Assembly (NCBI RefSeq): GCF_003590835.1
Contig: NZ_QYUQ01000002.1
Location: 372,001-436,000 of the forward strand
Reading direction: 5' to 3'
Origin: Noviherbaspirillum sedimenti
GTDB taxonomy: Bacteria; Pseudomonadota; Gammaproteobacteria; Burkholderiales; Burkholderiaceae_D
DNA length: 64,000 bases
The notes below the pieces were generated by a model. The model had not been told where the DNA came from. It searched no databases and worked only from the letters and a program-made list of their open reading frames with translations. Positions 8,604 to 19,016 of this stretch are shown piece by piece (within the stretch, counting starts at the first letter, position 1; each line of letters begins with the position of its first letter). The position numbers and the translations under genes are program-made.

Positions 8604-9773
8604 ATGACGACTCTCACCAACCTGCTGGACCTCGATCCCGCGCAACTCGTGGCCTACTGCGGCGAGTTGGGTGAGAAGCCGTTCCGCGCCAAGCAATTGC
8701 AACGCTGGATACACCAGTTCGGTGTCGCCGATTTCACCGCCATGACCGATCTGGCCAAGTCGCTGCGCGACAAGCTGGCCACGCGCGCCTTTGTTGCTGC
8801 ACCGGCGGTGATCAGCGACCATACCTCGACCGACGGCACCCGCAAATGGCTGCTCGATGTCGGCCAGGGCAATGCCGTTGAAACGGTATTCATCCCCGAA
8901 GAGACGCGCGGCACCCTGTGTATTTCGACGCAGGCCGGCTGTGCGGTCAATTGCCGCTTCTGCTCGACCGGCAAGCAGGGTTTCAGCCGCAACCTGACGG
9001 TGGGCGAGATCATTGGCCAGTTGTGGATGGCCGAATTTGAATTGCGCAAGACCAAGGGCGTCGAGCCCGGCCCCAAGGGCGAGCGTCAGATCACCAATGT
9101 GGTCATGATGGGCATGGGCGAGCCGCTGCTCAACTTCGAGCCGACCGTCACCGCCCTGAAGCTGATGCTGGACGATAATGCCTATGGCTTGTCGCGCCGC
9201 CGCGTGACGCTGTCGACCAGCGGCGTGGTGCCGATGATCGACAAGCTGGCGCAGGAGTGCCCGGTGGCGCTGGCGGTGTCGCTGCATGCCTCCAGCGATG
9301 CCTTGCGCGACAGCCTGATTCCCCTCAATAAGAAATATCCGCTGGTCGAGCTGATGGCGGCCTGCAAGCGCTACCTCGAGTACGCGCCGCGCGATTTCAT
9401 CACGTTTGAATACTGCATGCTGGCTGGCGTCAACGACACTGACGACAACGCCCGCGAGCTGATCGCGCTGGTGCGCAGCAAGGGCCGTGAAGTGCCATGC
9501 AAGTTCAACCTGATCCCATTCAATCCGTTCCCGGAGTCGGGCCTGCTGCGTTCGGATAATGCCCGCATCAAGGCATTTGCCCAGATCCTGATGGATGCTG
9601 GTATCGTGACCACGATCCGCAAGACCCGTGGCGACGATATCGATGCCGCCTGCGGCCAGCTGGCCGGCGAAGTGCAGGACCGTACGCGGGTGCAGGAACG
9701 CATGCAGAAAATGGCGGAATATAAAAATAAATTTGGCCAGGATTTCGGCCGTATCGTGGAGGTGTCGAGATGA
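8604..9773 (+). CDS. rlmN: 23S rRNA A2503 / tRNA A37 C2-methyltransferase RlmN
   Basis: 389 residues. Radical SAM enzyme methylating C2 of A2503 in 23S rRNA and A37 of some tRNAs. The [4Fe-4S] motif is Cys113-x3-Cys117-x2-Cys120 ([12 protein letters not shown]), and the C-terminal methyl-carrying Cys350 sits in [23 protein letters not shown] and [13 protein letters not shown] are the expected SAM-binding segments. Its stop overlaps the start of the following lipoprotein gene by 4 bases (ATGA), indicating translational coupling. Confidence 0.98.
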   Translation: MTTLTNLLDLDPAQLVAYCGELGEKPFRAKQLQRWIHQFGVADFTAMTDLAKSLRDKLATRAFVAAPAVISDHTSTDGTRKWLLDVGQGNAVETVFIPEETRGTLCISTQAGCAVNCRFCSTGKQGFSRNLTVGEIIGQLWMAEFELRKTKGVEPGPKGERQITNVVMMGMGEPLLNFEPTVTALKLMLDDNAYGLSRRRVTLSTSGVVPMIDKLAQECPVALAVSLHASSDALRDSLIPLNKKYPLVELMAACKRYLEYAPRDFITFEYCMLAGVNDTDDNARELIALVRSKGREVPCKFNLIPFNPFPESGLLRSDNARIKAFAQILMDAGIVTTIRKTRGDDIDAACGQLAGEVQDRTRVQERMQKMAEYKNKFGQDFGRIVEVSR

Positions 9774-10555
9774 AGAAACTGGGCAGCGTGCTTATCCTGG
9801 CGGCGGCATTCCTGGCGGGTTGCGCGAGCAATTCCCACATTGGCGCCGATCGCGAGTTGCTGACCAGTTCGGACCAGACCGATGATCAGAAGCGCGCGCG
9901 CATCCGCCTGCAGCTGGCGGTGAGCTATTACCAGCAGCAGCAGTTGCCGGTGGCGCTGGACGAGATCAAGCAGTCCCTGCAGGCCGACCCGAATTTCGCC
10001 GATGCCTATAGCGTGCGCGGCCTGATCTACATGGATATGGGCGAGACCCGGCTGGCAGAGGATAATTTCCAGCAAGCCCTGCGGCTGGCGCCGCAAAACC
10101 CCGATTTCAACAATAATTACGGCTGGTTCCTGTGCCAGAACGGCCGGCCGGAACAGTCGATCGCCTATTTCGAATCGGCCCTGAAGAACCGCAGTTACCA
10201 GTCGCCGGCCAAGGCCCTGCAGAATGCCGGCGTGTGCAGCCTGCGCATGAAGAAGAACGCTGAGGCCGAGCGCTATCTCACTGAGGCCTTCCGTCTGGAT
10301 CCCGGCAGTGTGTCGACCAACGTCAACCTGGCGAAAATACATTACGAGCGCGGCGACTATGAGAAGGCGCGCTTTTACATTGCGCGCGTCACGCGTTCCG
10401 ATGCCTTGAGCGCGGATGCCTTGTGGCAGGCCATCAAGGTCGAGCGCAAGCTGGGCGACCGCGCAGCTGAATTGAGCCTGGTGACCCAGTTGAGCCGCCG
10501 CTTCCCCGATTCGGCCGAATTTGCCGCCTACCAGCGTGGGGCTTTCAATGAGTGA
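9770..10555 (+). CDS. pilW: type IV pilus biogenesis lipoprotein PilW/PilF
   Basis: 261 residues with a lipobox (FLAGC, Cys18) and about five to six TPR units ([37 protein letters not shown]). PilF/PilW is the outer-membrane lipoprotein that helps the PilQ secretin assemble. Position between rlmN and the rodZ-like gene is the standard one in beta- and gammaproteobacteria. Overlaps both neighbours, so it is probably co-translated. Confidence 0.92.
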   Translation: MKKLGSVLILAAAFLAGCASNSHIGADRELLTSSDQTDDQKRARIRLQLAVSYYQQQQLPVALDEIKQSLQADPNFADAYSVRGLIYMDMGETRLAEDNFQQALRLAPQNPDFNNNYGWFLCQNGRPEQSIAYFESALKNRSYQSPAKALQNAGVCSLRMKKNAEAERYLTEAFRLDPGSVSTNVNLAKIHYERGDYEKARFYIARVTRSDALSADALWQAIKVERKLGDRAAELSLVTQLSRRFPDSAEFAAYQRGAFNE

Positions 10556-11504
10556 TGCGGGTATGGAAGGCCGCGACCAGGAGGCGCCATTGAGCCCGGC
10601 GCCGGAAGCCGCCATGCCGGGTCCGGGCGCCCAGTTGGCTGCACAGCGCCAGGCGCTCGGCTGGACGGTGGAGCAGGTGGCCAACCAGTTGAACCTGGCG
10701 CCGCGCCAGGTGCAGGCAATGGAAGACGATAATTTCGCTGCCTTGCCCGGGATGGTGATCGCGCGCGGTTTTGTGCGTGCCTATGCGAAGCTGCTCAGGC
10801 TCGAGCCGGCGCCGCTGCTGGCCCTGATTGCAGAAAAGCCGGCGCCGGGCACGGAATCGCTTGACGTGCGGCGCACCCGGTCGGCCACGTTTACTGAATC
10901 GAATTTGCCGGCGACCAAGCGTCCCGGTGGCGGGACAAAGTGGCTGGCGGCCATCCTGTTGTTGCTGGTGCTGGCGGCGCTTGGCTGGCTGGCCGTGCGG
11001 GATGGCTGGATCGCCGGATTGCCTGGCGGGCAGATGGCCCCGGCCCGGACAGGCATGCAGCCAGAACCGCTGGCGCCGGATGCTGCCAGCGGCGTGCCGC
11101 TGGGGCAGGCCGCCGAGGATGTGCCAGCGCCGACGACGGAAGCGCCGGCACAGTTGCCAGCCACGCCGGCTGCGCCAACGGCCCCGGTAACGTCGGCGGC
11201 AACGAACGCGCTGCCGCCGACGCCTGCGGCGCCATCAACACCTGCGGCACAATCGACACCTGCGGTGGCCGACAAGCTGGTGCTGACCGTGCGTGCAGCA
11301 TCCTGGATCGAACTCAAGCGCGCTGATGGCGTCAGCCTGGCAGCGCGCCTGCTGCCGGCCGGAACGACCGAATCCTTCGACGTTGCTCAGGGCGCCAGCC
11401 TGGTGGTCGGTAATGCGGCAGGCGTCGATGTTACCTACCGCGGCCAGGCACTGAACCTGAATGCCGATACCAAGAACAACGTCGCGCGTGTGACACTGAA
11501 ATAA
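10548..11504 (+). CDS. rodZ: RodZ-like protein (HTH_25, TM, DUF4115)
   Basis: 318 residues from the ATG at 10548, which overlaps the pilW stop by 8 bases. N-terminal helix-turn-helix ([20 protein letters not shown], residues ~25-95), a single membrane segment at about 132-150 ([19 protein letters not shown]), a Pro/Ala/Thr-rich periplasmic linker with [13 protein letters not shown] repeats (~165-245), and a C-terminal DUF4115 beta domain ([18 protein letters not shown]). RodZ links MreB to the elongasome. Some annotations only say 'helix-turn-helix domain-containing protein'; the architecture supports the RodZ call. Confidence 0.85.
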   Translation: MSDAGMEGRDQEAPLSPAPEAAMPGPGAQLAAQRQALGWTVEQVANQLNLAPRQVQAMEDDNFAALPGMVIARGFVRAYAKLLRLEPAPLLALIAEKPAPGTESLDVRRTRSATFTESNLPATKRPGGGTKWLAAILLLLVLAALGWLAVRDGWIAGLPGGQMAPARTGMQPEPLAPDAASGVPLGQAAEDVPAPTTEAPAQLPATPAAPTAPVTSAATNALPPTPAAPSTPAAQSTPAVADKLVLTVRAASWIELKRADGVSLAARLLPAGTTESFDVAQGASLVVGNAAGVDVTYRGQALNLNADTKNNVARVTLK

Positions 11505-11506
11505 CG

Positions 11507-12796
11507 ATGAATATGGAAAGCAATAATCTTCCGATCGGCTCCGGCCCGAGCCCAAGACGCCAAAGCAGGCGCGTGGTCATCCGTTATGGCGCGCGTGAAG
11601 TCGGCGTCGGTGGCGGCGCACCCGTGCTGGTGCAGTCGATGACCAATACCGATACGGCCGATGTCATTGCCACGGCAATCCAGGTCAAGGAACTGGCGCG
11701 CGCCGGTTCGGAAGTGGTACGCATCACCGTCAATAATCCGCAAGCGGCGGCGGCCGTGCCGGCGATTCGCGAGCAGCTCGACAAGATGGGCATCGACGTG
11801 CCGCTGGTAGGCGATTTTCATTACAACGGCCATACGCTGTTGAACGATTATCCCGACTGCGCACGCGTCTTGTCGAAGTACCGCATCAATCCCGGCAACG
11901 TCGGCCAGGGCGCCAAGCGCGACACGCAATTTGCGCAAATGATCGAGGCCGCCTGCAAGTACGACAAGCCGGTGCGCATCGGCGTCAACTGGGGCAGCCT
12001 GGATCAGAATCTGCTGGCGCGTATCATGGACGAGAATGCGCAACGCACCCAGCCCTGGGATGCGCAGGCGGTGATGTACGAGGCGCTGGTGACGTCGGCC
12101 ATCGAAAACGCCCAGCGCGCCGAAGAGCTTGGCCTGGCGGGCGATCGCATCATCCTGTCGTGCAAGGTCTCCGGTGTGCAGGACCTGATCGCGGTCTACC
12201 GCGAACTGGCCAGGCGCTGCGACTATCCGCTGCACCTCGGCCTGACCGAGGCCGGCATGGGCAGCAAGGGCATCGTTGCCTCGACCGCGGCCTTGTCGGT
12301 GCTGCTGCAGGAAGGCATTGGCGACACCATCCGTATTTCGCTTACGCCCGAGCCTGGCGGTGACCGCACCAAAGAGGTGGTGGTGGCGCAGGAAATCCTG
12401 CAGACCATGGGTTTGCGCAAGTTCGCGCCGATGGTGATCGCCTGCCCGGGTTGCGGACGCACGACTTCGACGGTGTTCCAGGAACTCGCCGACCGTATCC
12501 AGAGCTATCTGCGCGAGCAGATGCCGGTCTGGAAAAAACAGTATCCGGGCGTGGAAGGCATGAATGTCGCGGTGATGGGCTGCATCGTCAACGGCCCCGG
12601 CGAATCCAAGCACGCCAACATCGGCATCAGCCTGCCCGGCACCGGTGAATCGCCTGCGGCGCCGGTGTTCGTCGATGGCCAGAAAAAAATCACTCTGCGC
12701 GGCGAGCGCATCGCCGAGGAATTCCAGGCGATCGTGCTGGACTACGTGCAAAGCCGCTATGGTGCCAATGAGGGCGCCAAAGAGGCCGCGCTGTAA
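11507..12796 (+). CDS. ispG: 4-hydroxy-3-methylbut-2-en-1-yl diphosphate synthase (flavodoxin)
   Basis: 429 residues, the longer proteobacterial form. Penultimate step of the MEP isoprenoid pathway: reductive ring opening of MEcPP to HMBPP. Iron-sulfur ligands Cys313 and Cys316 (CPGCGRTTS) and Cys359 ([17 protein letters not shown]) are present, as is the N-terminal [12 protein letters not shown] segment. Starts 2 bases after the rodZ stop. Confidence 0.98.
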   Translation: MNMESNNLPIGSGPSPRRQSRRVVIRYGAREVGVGGGAPVLVQSMTNTDTADVIATAIQVKELARAGSEVVRITVNNPQAAAAVPAIREQLDKMGIDVPLVGDFHYNGHTLLNDYPDCARVLSKYRINPGNVGQGAKRDTQFAQMIEAACKYDKPVRIGVNWGSLDQNLLARIMDENAQRTQPWDAQAVMYEALVTSAIENAQRAEELGLAGDRIILSCKVSGVQDLIAVYRELARRCDYPLHLGLTEAGMGSKGIVASTAALSVLLQEGIGDTIRISLTPEPGGDRTKEVVVAQEILQTMGLRKFAPMVIACPGCGRTTSTVFQELADRIQSYLREQMPVWKKQYPGVEGMNVAVMGCIVNGPGESKHANIGISLPGTGESPAAPVFVDGQKKITLRGERIAEEFQAIVLDYVQSRYGANEGAKEAAL

Positions 12797-12855
12797 GCTG
12801 CGCTGCGGCCCTCACATTTACCCAATCCGGCTGGTCCGGTCATGATGATTAGAAG

Positions 12856-14217
12856 ATGTCTGAAAACAAGAAAGCAGAGAAAATTGTCGGCGTGAAGGGG
12901 ATGAATGACATCCTGCCGGCAGATGCGCCCCTGTGGGAGTTGTTCGAGAATACCGTGCAATCGGTATTGAAGAGCTACGGCTTCCAGCAGATCCGCACGC
13001 CCATCGTCGAGCCGACCGCGCTGTTTGCGCGCGGCCTGGGCGCGGTCACCGATATCGTCGAGAAGGAAATGTATTCCTTCACCGATTCGATGAATGGCGA
13101 CAACCTGACGCTGCGCCCGGAAAGCACTGCCGGCGTGGTGCGCGCGGCGCTCGAGCATAATCTGACCTACGATGGCCCCAAGCGCCTGTGGTACGCCGGC
13201 CCGATGTTCCGCCACGAGCGTCCGCAGCGCGGCCGCTATCGCCAGTTTCACCAGGTCGGCGCCGAAGCGATCGGTTTTTCCGGGCCGGACATCGATGCCG
13301 AACTGATCATGCTGTGCCAGCGCCTGTGGGATGACCTTGGCCTGTCGGACATCCGTCTCGAACTCAATTCGATCGGCGATGCCGAAGAGCGCCATCGTCA
13401 CCGTGCCGACCTGATCGCGTATTTCGAGCAGCATGCCGACTTGCTGGACGAGGATGCCAGGCGGCGCCTGCATTCGAACCCGCTGCGCATCCTGGATACC
13501 AAGAATCCGGCGATGCAGGCGATGGTCAATGAAGCACCGAAGCTGATCGATTACCTCGGCGAGGAATCGCGCGCCCACTTCGAGGGTGTGCAGAAGATCC
13601 TGCGCCACAACAGCATTCCGTTTACCATCAACCCGCGCCTGGTGCGCGGCATGGATTACTACAACCGCACCGTGTTCGAATGGGTGACCGACCAGCTTGG
13701 TTCGCAAGGCACGGTCTGCGGCGGCGGCCGCTACGATCCGCTGGTCGAGATGTTCGGCGGTAAAGCAACCCCGGCCTGCGGCTTCGCCATGGGCGTCGAG
13801 CGCCTGCTGGAACTGATGAAGGCCAGCGGTGAGCAATTCGCCCGCAATCATTGCGACGTCTACCTGGTGCACCAGGGCGAGGGGGCGCAGATGCAGGCTT
13901 TCGTGCTGTCTGAGCGCTTGCGCGATGCCGGCCTGGATGTGGTGCTGCATTGCGCGACGACCGCCGGCACCGGCAGCTTCAAGTCGCAGATGAAGCGCGC
14001 CGACGCCAGCGGTGCAGCCTTCGCCCTGATCATCGGCGAAGACGAAGTGGCGGCCGGCAATGTTACGGTCAAGGCCATGCGTGCCGAGGAAGAGCAGAAC
14101 AAGCAGGTCACGGTCGCCTTCGACAAAGCGGTTGAGCACGTTGTCGACCAGATCGTCGGGGCAGGCGACGAACATGACCACGATCACAATCACGAGCATA
14201 TCCATTACCACCATTAA
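12856..14217 (+). CDS. hisS: histidyl-tRNA synthetase with His-rich C-terminal tail
   Basis: 453 residues. Class II aminoacyl-tRNA synthetase charging tRNA-His. Motif 1 region ([17 protein letters not shown]), motif 2 ([19 protein letters not shown]), the histidine-A loop ([15 protein letters not shown]) and motif 3 ([11 protein letters not shown]) are all visible, followed by the anticodon-binding domain. Unusual: after the normal end, residues 437-453 read [17 protein letters not shown], eight His in 17 residues, which is not part of the family fold. The downstream gene starts 12 bases later. Confidence 0.98.
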   Translation: MSENKKAEKIVGVKGMNDILPADAPLWELFENTVQSVLKSYGFQQIRTPIVEPTALFARGLGAVTDIVEKEMYSFTDSMNGDNLTLRPESTAGVVRAALEHNLTYDGPKRLWYAGPMFRHERPQRGRYRQFHQVGAEAIGFSGPDIDAELIMLCQRLWDDLGLSDIRLELNSIGDAEERHRHRADLIAYFEQHADLLDEDARRRLHSNPLRILDTKNPAMQAMVNEAPKLIDYLGEESRAHFEGVQKILRHNSIPFTINPRLVRGMDYYNRTVFEWVTDQLGSQGTVCGGGRYDPLVEMFGGKATPACGFAMGVERLLELMKASGEQFARNHCDVYLVHQGEGAQMQAFVLSERLRDAGLDVVLHCATTAGTGSFKSQMKRADASGAAFALIIGEDEVAAGNVTVKAMRAEEEQNKQVTVAFDKAVEHVVDQIVGAGDEHDHDHNHEHIHYHH

Positions 14218-14229
14218 CATTAAAATATC

Positions 14230-14880
14230 ATGGCATACGATCTCGAAGAACAAGAACAAATGGCTTCCATCAAGGCTTGGTGGAAGCAATATGGCAACCT
14301 GATTACCTGGGTGTTGATCATCGCGCTGGGCGGCTATGCCGCCTGGACCGGCTGGAAGACTTATCAGGGCAACCAGGCGACGCAGGCGGGCATGCTGTAT
14401 GAGGAATTGCAGAAAGCCGCTGGCGGCAAGGACGCCGCCAAGGTGGCGCGCGCTGCCGCTGATTTGCAGGACAAGTTCGGCCGCACGGCGTATGCCGAGA
14501 TGGGCGCGCTGGCTGCCGCCAAAACGGCCTTCGATGCCGGCGACCTCAAGGCTGCCAAGGCGCAGCTCGAATGGGTGGCGAAAAGCGGCCAGCACGACGA
14601 ATACAAGGCGGTAGCGAAGGTACGCCTGGCCGGCATCCTGCTGGATGAAAAGGCTTACGACGAAGGCCTGAAGCTCCTGGCTGGCGATTTCCCGGCGTCG
14701 TTTGCGGCTGCCGTGGCCGACCGCAAGGGCGATATCCTGGTAGCGCAGAACAAGCTGGAAGAAGCACGCACGGCATATCGCAGCGCGCTGGAAAAAATGG
14801 ATGAAAATAATCCGGGGCGCCAGCTGGTGCAGCTGAAACTGGATGCGATCGGCGGCGCAGCGGCCAAGACCGCGGCTTGA
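14230..14880 (+). CDS. yfgM: YfgM family protein (SecYEG/periplasmic chaperone accessory)
   Basis: 216 residues. Short cytoplasmic N-terminus (MAYDLEEQEQMASIKAWWK), one membrane segment (LITWVLIIALGGYAAWTGW, ~24-42), then a periplasmic TPR-like alpha-helical domain. YfgM associates with SecYEG and PpiD and supports outer-membrane protein transit. Located between hisS and bamB exactly as in E. coli (yfgM-bamB-der). Confidence 0.93.
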   Translation: MAYDLEEQEQMASIKAWWKQYGNLITWVLIIALGGYAAWTGWKTYQGNQATQAGMLYEELQKAAGGKDAAKVARAAADLQDKFGRTAYAEMGALAAAKTAFDAGDLKAAKAQLEWVAKSGQHDEYKAVAKVRLAGILLDEKAYDEGLKLLAGDFPASFAAAVADRKGDILVAQNKLEEARTAYRSALEKMDENNPGRQLVQLKLDAIGGAAAKTAA

Positions 14881-14896
14881 TGACAGGGGAGATGAG

Positions 14897-16054
14897 ATGC
14901 GTATTGTTTTGAAACTGGCTGTCGCGGGAACCGTTGTCGCGCTCGCGGGATGTTCCACCCTGTCTTCGCTGAATCCCTTTTCCAGCAAGAAGGCGCCGAG
15001 CAATCCGCCGGCAGCGCTGGTCGAGTTCAAGCCGACCCTGGCGGCGACCGCCGCCTGGACGGTTGGCGTCGGCAGCGCCGGCGCGCACGTGTTTTCGCCG
15101 GCCGCGGCCCGCAACAGCCTGTTCGCCGCCGCCGCCGACGGCACGCTGACCCGTATCGAGGCCGCCAGCGGCCGCGCCCTGTGGCGCATCAATGCCGGCA
15201 TGCCGCTGACCGCAGGGGTTGGCAGCGACGGCAACCTGGTCGTGGTGGCTGGCGAGAAGGGCCGCATCCTGGCATTCGATGAAAATGGCAAGGAAGTCTG
15301 GAAGGCGCAGGCCTCGAGCGAAGTGCTGTCGGCGCCGGCGGTCGGCCTGGGCCTGGTGGTGGTGCGCAGTGTCGACAACAGCATCGCCGGCTTTGATGCG
15401 GCAACCGGCAAGCGCCGCTGGGTCCTGCAGCGCAGCTTGCCTACCCTGACCTTGCGCAGCGCGCCTGGCATTGTCATCGCCGATGGCAATGCCTACGCGG
15501 CCCTGCCAGGCGGGCGCCTGTTGGCGGTGACGCTGAATAACGGCGGTCCGCGCTGGGAGGTGGCGGTCGGCGAGGCGCGTGGCGCCACCGAACTTGAACG
15601 CATGGCCGATACATCCGGCGCGCCGCTGCTGCTGGGGCGCGATGTTTGCGCGGTGGCCTATCAAGGGCGCGCGGCCTGTTTTGACGGTATCGGCGGCACA
15701 GCGCGCTGGGCGCGCAACCTGTCGAGCGAAGTTGGCCTGGGCGGCGACGAGCGTTTCGTGTTCGCCGCCGATGAGGCCGGCTCGCTGCACGCATTGACCC
15801 GCGAGAGCGGCGCCAGCGTCTGGCGCAACAAGCAATTGGCCAACCGCCGCCTGTCGGCACCGCTGTCCTTCGGCCGTGCCGTGGTGGTGGCGGATTACCA
15901 GGGCTATGTCCATTTCCTTTCACGTGAAGACGGCACCATGCTGGCGCGCGTAGCGACCGATGGCAGCCCGGTGATGGGCACGCCGGTGGTGGCGGGTTCG
16001 CATGCCGTTTTCCAGACCAGGGACGGTACCCTGGTCGCCTTTGGAGTTAACTGA
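14897..16054 (+). CDS. bamB: outer membrane protein assembly factor BamB
   Basis: 385 residues. The ATG at 14897 follows AGGGGAG and gives a lipoprotein signal with lipobox ALAGC (Cys19). The rest is an eight-bladed PQQ-type beta propeller with repeated GxxxW segments ([48 protein letters not shown]). BamB is a lipoprotein of the BAM complex that inserts beta-barrel proteins. An upstream start (14843) would overlap yfgM and lose the signal peptide. Confidence 0.95.
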   Translation: MRIVLKLAVAGTVVALAGCSTLSSLNPFSSKKAPSNPPAALVEFKPTLAATAAWTVGVGSAGAHVFSPAAARNSLFAAAADGTLTRIEAASGRALWRINAGMPLTAGVGSDGNLVVVAGEKGRILAFDENGKEVWKAQASSEVLSAPAVGLGLVVVRSVDNSIAGFDAATGKRRWVLQRSLPTLTLRSAPGIVIADGNAYAALPGGRLLAVTLNNGGPRWEVAVGEARGATELERMADTSGAPLLLGRDVCAVAYQGRAACFDGIGGTARWARNLSSEVGLGGDERFVFAADEAGSLHALTRESGASVWRNKQLANRRLSAPLSFGRAVVVADYQGYVHFLSREDGTMLARVATDGSPVMGTPVVAGSHAVFQTRDGTLVAFGVN

Positions 16055-16059
16055 ATTTA

Positions 16060-17397
16060 ATGAAACCGGTAATTGCATTAGTCGGAAGGCCGAATGTCGG
16101 CAAGTCCACGCTGTTCAACCGCCTGACGCGGTCGCGTGATGCCCTGGTGGCTGATCTTCCAGGCCTCACGCGCGACCGCCATTACGGCGAGGGCCGCGTC
16201 GGCGAACGTCCCTTCCTGGTGATCGATACCGGTGGCTTCGAGCCGGTCGCCAAGGAAGGCATCATGCATGAGATGGCTAAGCAGACCAAACAGGCCGTGG
16301 CCGAAGCCGATGCCGTCATCTTCCTGGTCGATGGCCGCCAGGGCCTCACGCCCCATGACAAGACCATCACGGATTTCCTGCGCAAGTCGGGCCGTCAGGT
16401 GCTGTTGGTCGTCAACAAGTCCGAGGGCATGAAGTACACCACGGTCACCGCCGATTTCTACGAACTTGGCCTGGGCGATCCTTATGTCATTTCCGCTGCC
16501 CATGGCGATGGCGTGCATGACCTCGTCAACGAGACGCTCGACCTGGTGTTCGGCGCCAGGCAGGCGGAGCAAGAAGAGCCTGAAGAGAAGCAGGAATCCG
16601 GCATCAAGCTGGCCATCGTGGGCCGCCCCAACGTCGGCAAATCGACCCTGGTCAATGCCTTGCTCGGCGAAGAGCGCGTGATCGCCTTCGATATGCCCGG
16701 CACCACGCGCGACTCGATCGAAATCCCGTTCGAGCGCGAGGGCAAGCATTACACCCTGATCGACACCGCCGGTATCCGCCGGCGCGGCAAGGTTTTCGAG
16801 GCGATCGAGAAATTCTCGGTGGTCAAGACCCTGCAATCGATTTCGGAAGCCAATGTGGTCCTGCTCCTGCTCGATGCACAGCAAGACATCTCGGAACAGG
16901 ATGCCCATATTGCCGGCTTCATCCTGGAGTCGGGCCGGGCGCTGGTGGTCGGCATCAACAAGTGGGATGGCCTGACCAGCGACCGCCGCGATGAAATCAA
17001 GATTGACCTGGATCGCAAGCTCAGTTTCCTGTCCTTTGCCAAGTTCCATTTCATTTCGGCGCTCAAGTCCACCGGCATCGGTCCCCTGATGAAGTCGGTC
17101 AATTCGGCCTATGCCGCAGCCATGATCAATCTTTCTACGCCGAAGCTGACGCGCGCCCTGGAAGAGGCGGTGGAGCACCAGCAGCCGCGCCGCAAGGGGT
17201 CGATCCGGCCGAAGATGCGTTATGCGCACCAGGGCGGGCAGAATCCGCCGATCGTGGTTATCCACGGCAATGCACTGGATGCCATCGACGACAACTACAA
17301 GCGTTACCTGGAAAAGCATTTCCGGGAAACTTTTTCGCTGATTGGTACGCCATTGCGGATCGAATTCAGGTCAGGAAAAAACCCCTTCACCAAGTAG
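16060..17397 (+). CDS. der: ribosome biogenesis GTPase Der (EngA)
   Basis: 445 residues with two GTPase domains in tandem: P-loops GRPNVGKS at residues 9-16 and 188-195, switch motifs DLPGLTRDR and DMPGTTRDS, and NKSE/NKWD base-specificity motifs, followed by the KH-like C-terminal domain. Acts in 50S subunit assembly. Starts 5 bases after bamB. Confidence 0.98.
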   Translation: MKPVIALVGRPNVGKSTLFNRLTRSRDALVADLPGLTRDRHYGEGRVGERPFLVIDTGGFEPVAKEGIMHEMAKQTKQAVAEADAVIFLVDGRQGLTPHDKTITDFLRKSGRQVLLVVNKSEGMKYTTVTADFYELGLGDPYVISAAHGDGVHDLVNETLDLVFGARQAEQEEPEEKQESGIKLAIVGRPNVGKSTLVNALLGEERVIAFDMPGTTRDSIEIPFEREGKHYTLIDTAGIRRRGKVFEAIEKFSVVKTLQSISEANVVLLLLDAQQDISEQDAHIAGFILESGRALVVGINKWDGLTSDRRDEIKIDLDRKLSFLSFAKFHFISALKSTGIGPLMKSVNSAYAAAMINLSTPKLTRALEEAVEHQQPRRKGSIRPKMRYAHQGGQNPPIVVIHGNALDAIDDNYKRYLEKHFRETFSLIGTPLRIEFRSGKNPFTK

Positions 17398-17408
17398 GAA
17401 AAATAGGC

Positions 17409-17438
17409 CGATGTAACGACTTTTTTCGTTACATTGGT
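17409..17438 (+). other. stem-loop between der and hfq
   Basis: A 12-bp stem (CCGATGTAACGA with TCGTTACATTGG, one G-U pair) closes a T-rich loop. It sits 11 bases after the der stop. No T-run follows, so it could be a weak terminator, a 3'-end stabiliser or part of the hfq leader. Confidence 0.5.
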
Positions 17439-17550
17439 CATGGCAACAAATTGAAAAATCGGCTACAGTCGAATTTCTTCACCCTGGAGGCACTTGAAAA
17501 CCAATCAAGTTGCCTCCACCTCCAGAACACAACTACACAATGGAGCTGTT

Positions 17551-17787
17551 ATGAGCAATAAAGGGCAACTGTTACAAGACCCCTTCCTGAACGCCTTACG
17601 CAAAGAGCACGTCCCGGTTTCAATCTACCTGGTCAATGGCATCAAGCTGCAAGGACATGTCGAATCCTTCGATCAATACGTGGTCCTGCTGCGCAATACC
17701 GTCACGCAAATGGTTTACAAGCATGCGATCTCCACGGTGGTCCCGGCGCGTGCGGTCAACCTGAACGTCGATACCGAAGCGGAATAA
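17551..17787 (+). CDS. hfq: RNA chaperone Hfq
   Basis: 78 residues from the ATG at 17551 (GGAGCTGTT upstream). Sm-fold: Sm1 around [21 protein letters not shown] and [17 protein letters not shown], Sm2 with [12 protein letters not shown], the KH motif that contacts the uridine end of small RNAs. It lacks the long C-terminal tail of enterobacterial Hfq, as usual in betaproteobacteria. Followed by hflX as in many proteobacteria. Confidence 0.98.
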   Translation: MSNKGQLLQDPFLNALRKEHVPVSIYLVNGIKLQGHVESFDQYVVLLRNTVTQMVYKHAISTVVPARAVNLNVDTEAE

Positions 17788-17822
17788 GATTTGCCAATCA
17801 GTAATTTCATGTTGACACCGAT

Positions 17823-18944
17823 ATGCGCACGGCTCTAGTCGGCGTCGATTTCGGCAAGGGCGACTTTGCCGCCAGCCTGGAAGAGTTGTCGCTGCTGGCC
17901 AAGTCCGCCGGCGCGCAGCCGGTAGTCACCATCATTGGCCGGCGCGCCAGTCCGGATGCCGCATTGTTTGTCGGCAGCGGCAAGGCCGACGAAATCGCCA
18001 ACGCGGTACGCGACGAGACCCTGGAGCTGGTGATTTTCAATCATGCCCTGTCGCCGGCCCAGCAGCGCAACCTCGAACGCCACCTGAAGGTGCGGGTGGT
18101 CGACCGTACCAGCCTGATCCTCGACATTTTCGCGCAACGCGCGCAAAGCCACGAGGGCAAGGTGCAGGTCGAGCTGGCCCAGTTACAGCATCTGGCAACT
18201 CGCCTGGTGCGCGGCTGGACCCATCTGGAACGGCAAAAGGGTGGTATCGGCTTGCGCGGTCCCGGTGAAACGCAGCTGGAAACCGATCGCCGCCTGTTGG
18301 GCGAGCGGGTCAAGGCCTTGCGCGCCAAACTGGACAAGCTGCGCCGCCAGCACGCCACGCAGCGCCGTGCGCGCTCCCGCAGCAATACTTTTTCAGTGTC
18401 GCTGGTCGGCTATACCAATGCCGGCAAGTCGACCCTGTTCAACTCGCTGACGAAGGCGCGGGCTTATGCCGCCGACCAGCTGTTCGCCACCCTGGATACG
18501 ACTTCGCGGCGGCTGCACCTGGACGAAGTGGGCAGCATCGTGATTTCGGATACGGTCGGTTTCATCCGCGAGTTGCCGCATCAACTGGTGGCGGCTTTCC
18601 GCGCCACCCTGGAGGAAACCATCCAGGCCGACCTGTTGCTGCATGTGGTCGATGCGGCCAGCCCGGCGCGCATGGAGCAGATCGAGCAGGTCAACCTGGT
18701 ACTCAAGGAAATTGGCGCCGACGATATTCCGCAGATTCTGGTCTGGAACAAGATCGATGCGGCGGGCCTGGAGCCGGCGGTGGAGCGTAATGAGTATGAT
18801 AAAATCCGGCGTGTTTTCATCAGCGCCCAAACCGGCGCCGGCCTGGATCTTTTGCGCCAGGCCATGGCGGAGTTTGCCAGGGAGAGTGGCGCGGCCCCGC
18901 TCGCGGGCGCATCCGTGCAGGTGATCAATGACGCGCATATTTAG
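17823..18944 (+). CDS. hflX: ribosome-associated GTPase HflX
   Basis: 373 residues. N-terminal HflX domain (ALVGVDFGKGDFAASLEELS), the Gly-rich GGIGLRGPGETQLETDRR helical linker, then a G domain with P-loop GYTNAGKS (196-203), DTVGFIRELPHQL and NKID. It splits or rescues ribosomes under stress. Ends before a small tandem repeat at 18949-18992 and then hflK. Confidence 0.97.
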   Translation: MRTALVGVDFGKGDFAASLEELSLLAKSAGAQPVVTIIGRRASPDAALFVGSGKADEIANAVRDETLELVIFNHALSPAQQRNLERHLKVRVVDRTSLILDIFAQRAQSHEGKVQVELAQLQHLATRLVRGWTHLERQKGGIGLRGPGETQLETDRRLLGERVKALRAKLDKLRRQHATQRRARSRSNTFSVSLVGYTNAGKSTLFNSLTKARAYAADQLFATLDTTSRRLHLDEVGSIVISDTVGFIRELPHQLVAAFRATLEETIQADLLLHVVDAASPARMEQIEQVNLVLKEIGADDIPQILVWNKIDAAGLEPAVERNEYDKIRRVFISAQTGAGLDLLRQAMAEFARESGAAPLAGASVQVINDAHI

Positions 18945-18948
18945 TAAT

Positions 18949-18992
18949 TCAATGGGCATTCCGCCACACAATCAATGGGCATTTTCCCACAC
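18949..18992. repeat. 23-base tandem repeat, two imperfect copies
   Basis: TCAATGGGCATT followed by C-rich sequence and CACAC occurs twice with a 23-base period in the hflX-hflK spacer. The two copies differ at a few positions. Function not apparent; it sits about 25 bases before the hflK start. Confidence 0.6.
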
Positions 18993-19016
18993 TATTTCAG
19001 CTGATCGCGACCTAGA

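Noticed and set aside
11435..12751. 438-codon minus-strand ORF opposite ispG
   Set aside because: Antisense of a strongly conserved gene; His/Arg-rich shadow translation.
12757..15489. 910-codon minus-strand ORF opposite hisS, yfgM and bamB
   Set aside because: It mirrors highly coding plus-strand genes in a high-GC sequence, where antisense frames stay open by codon bias. The translation has no recognisable domain and is rich in Arg/His/Ala.
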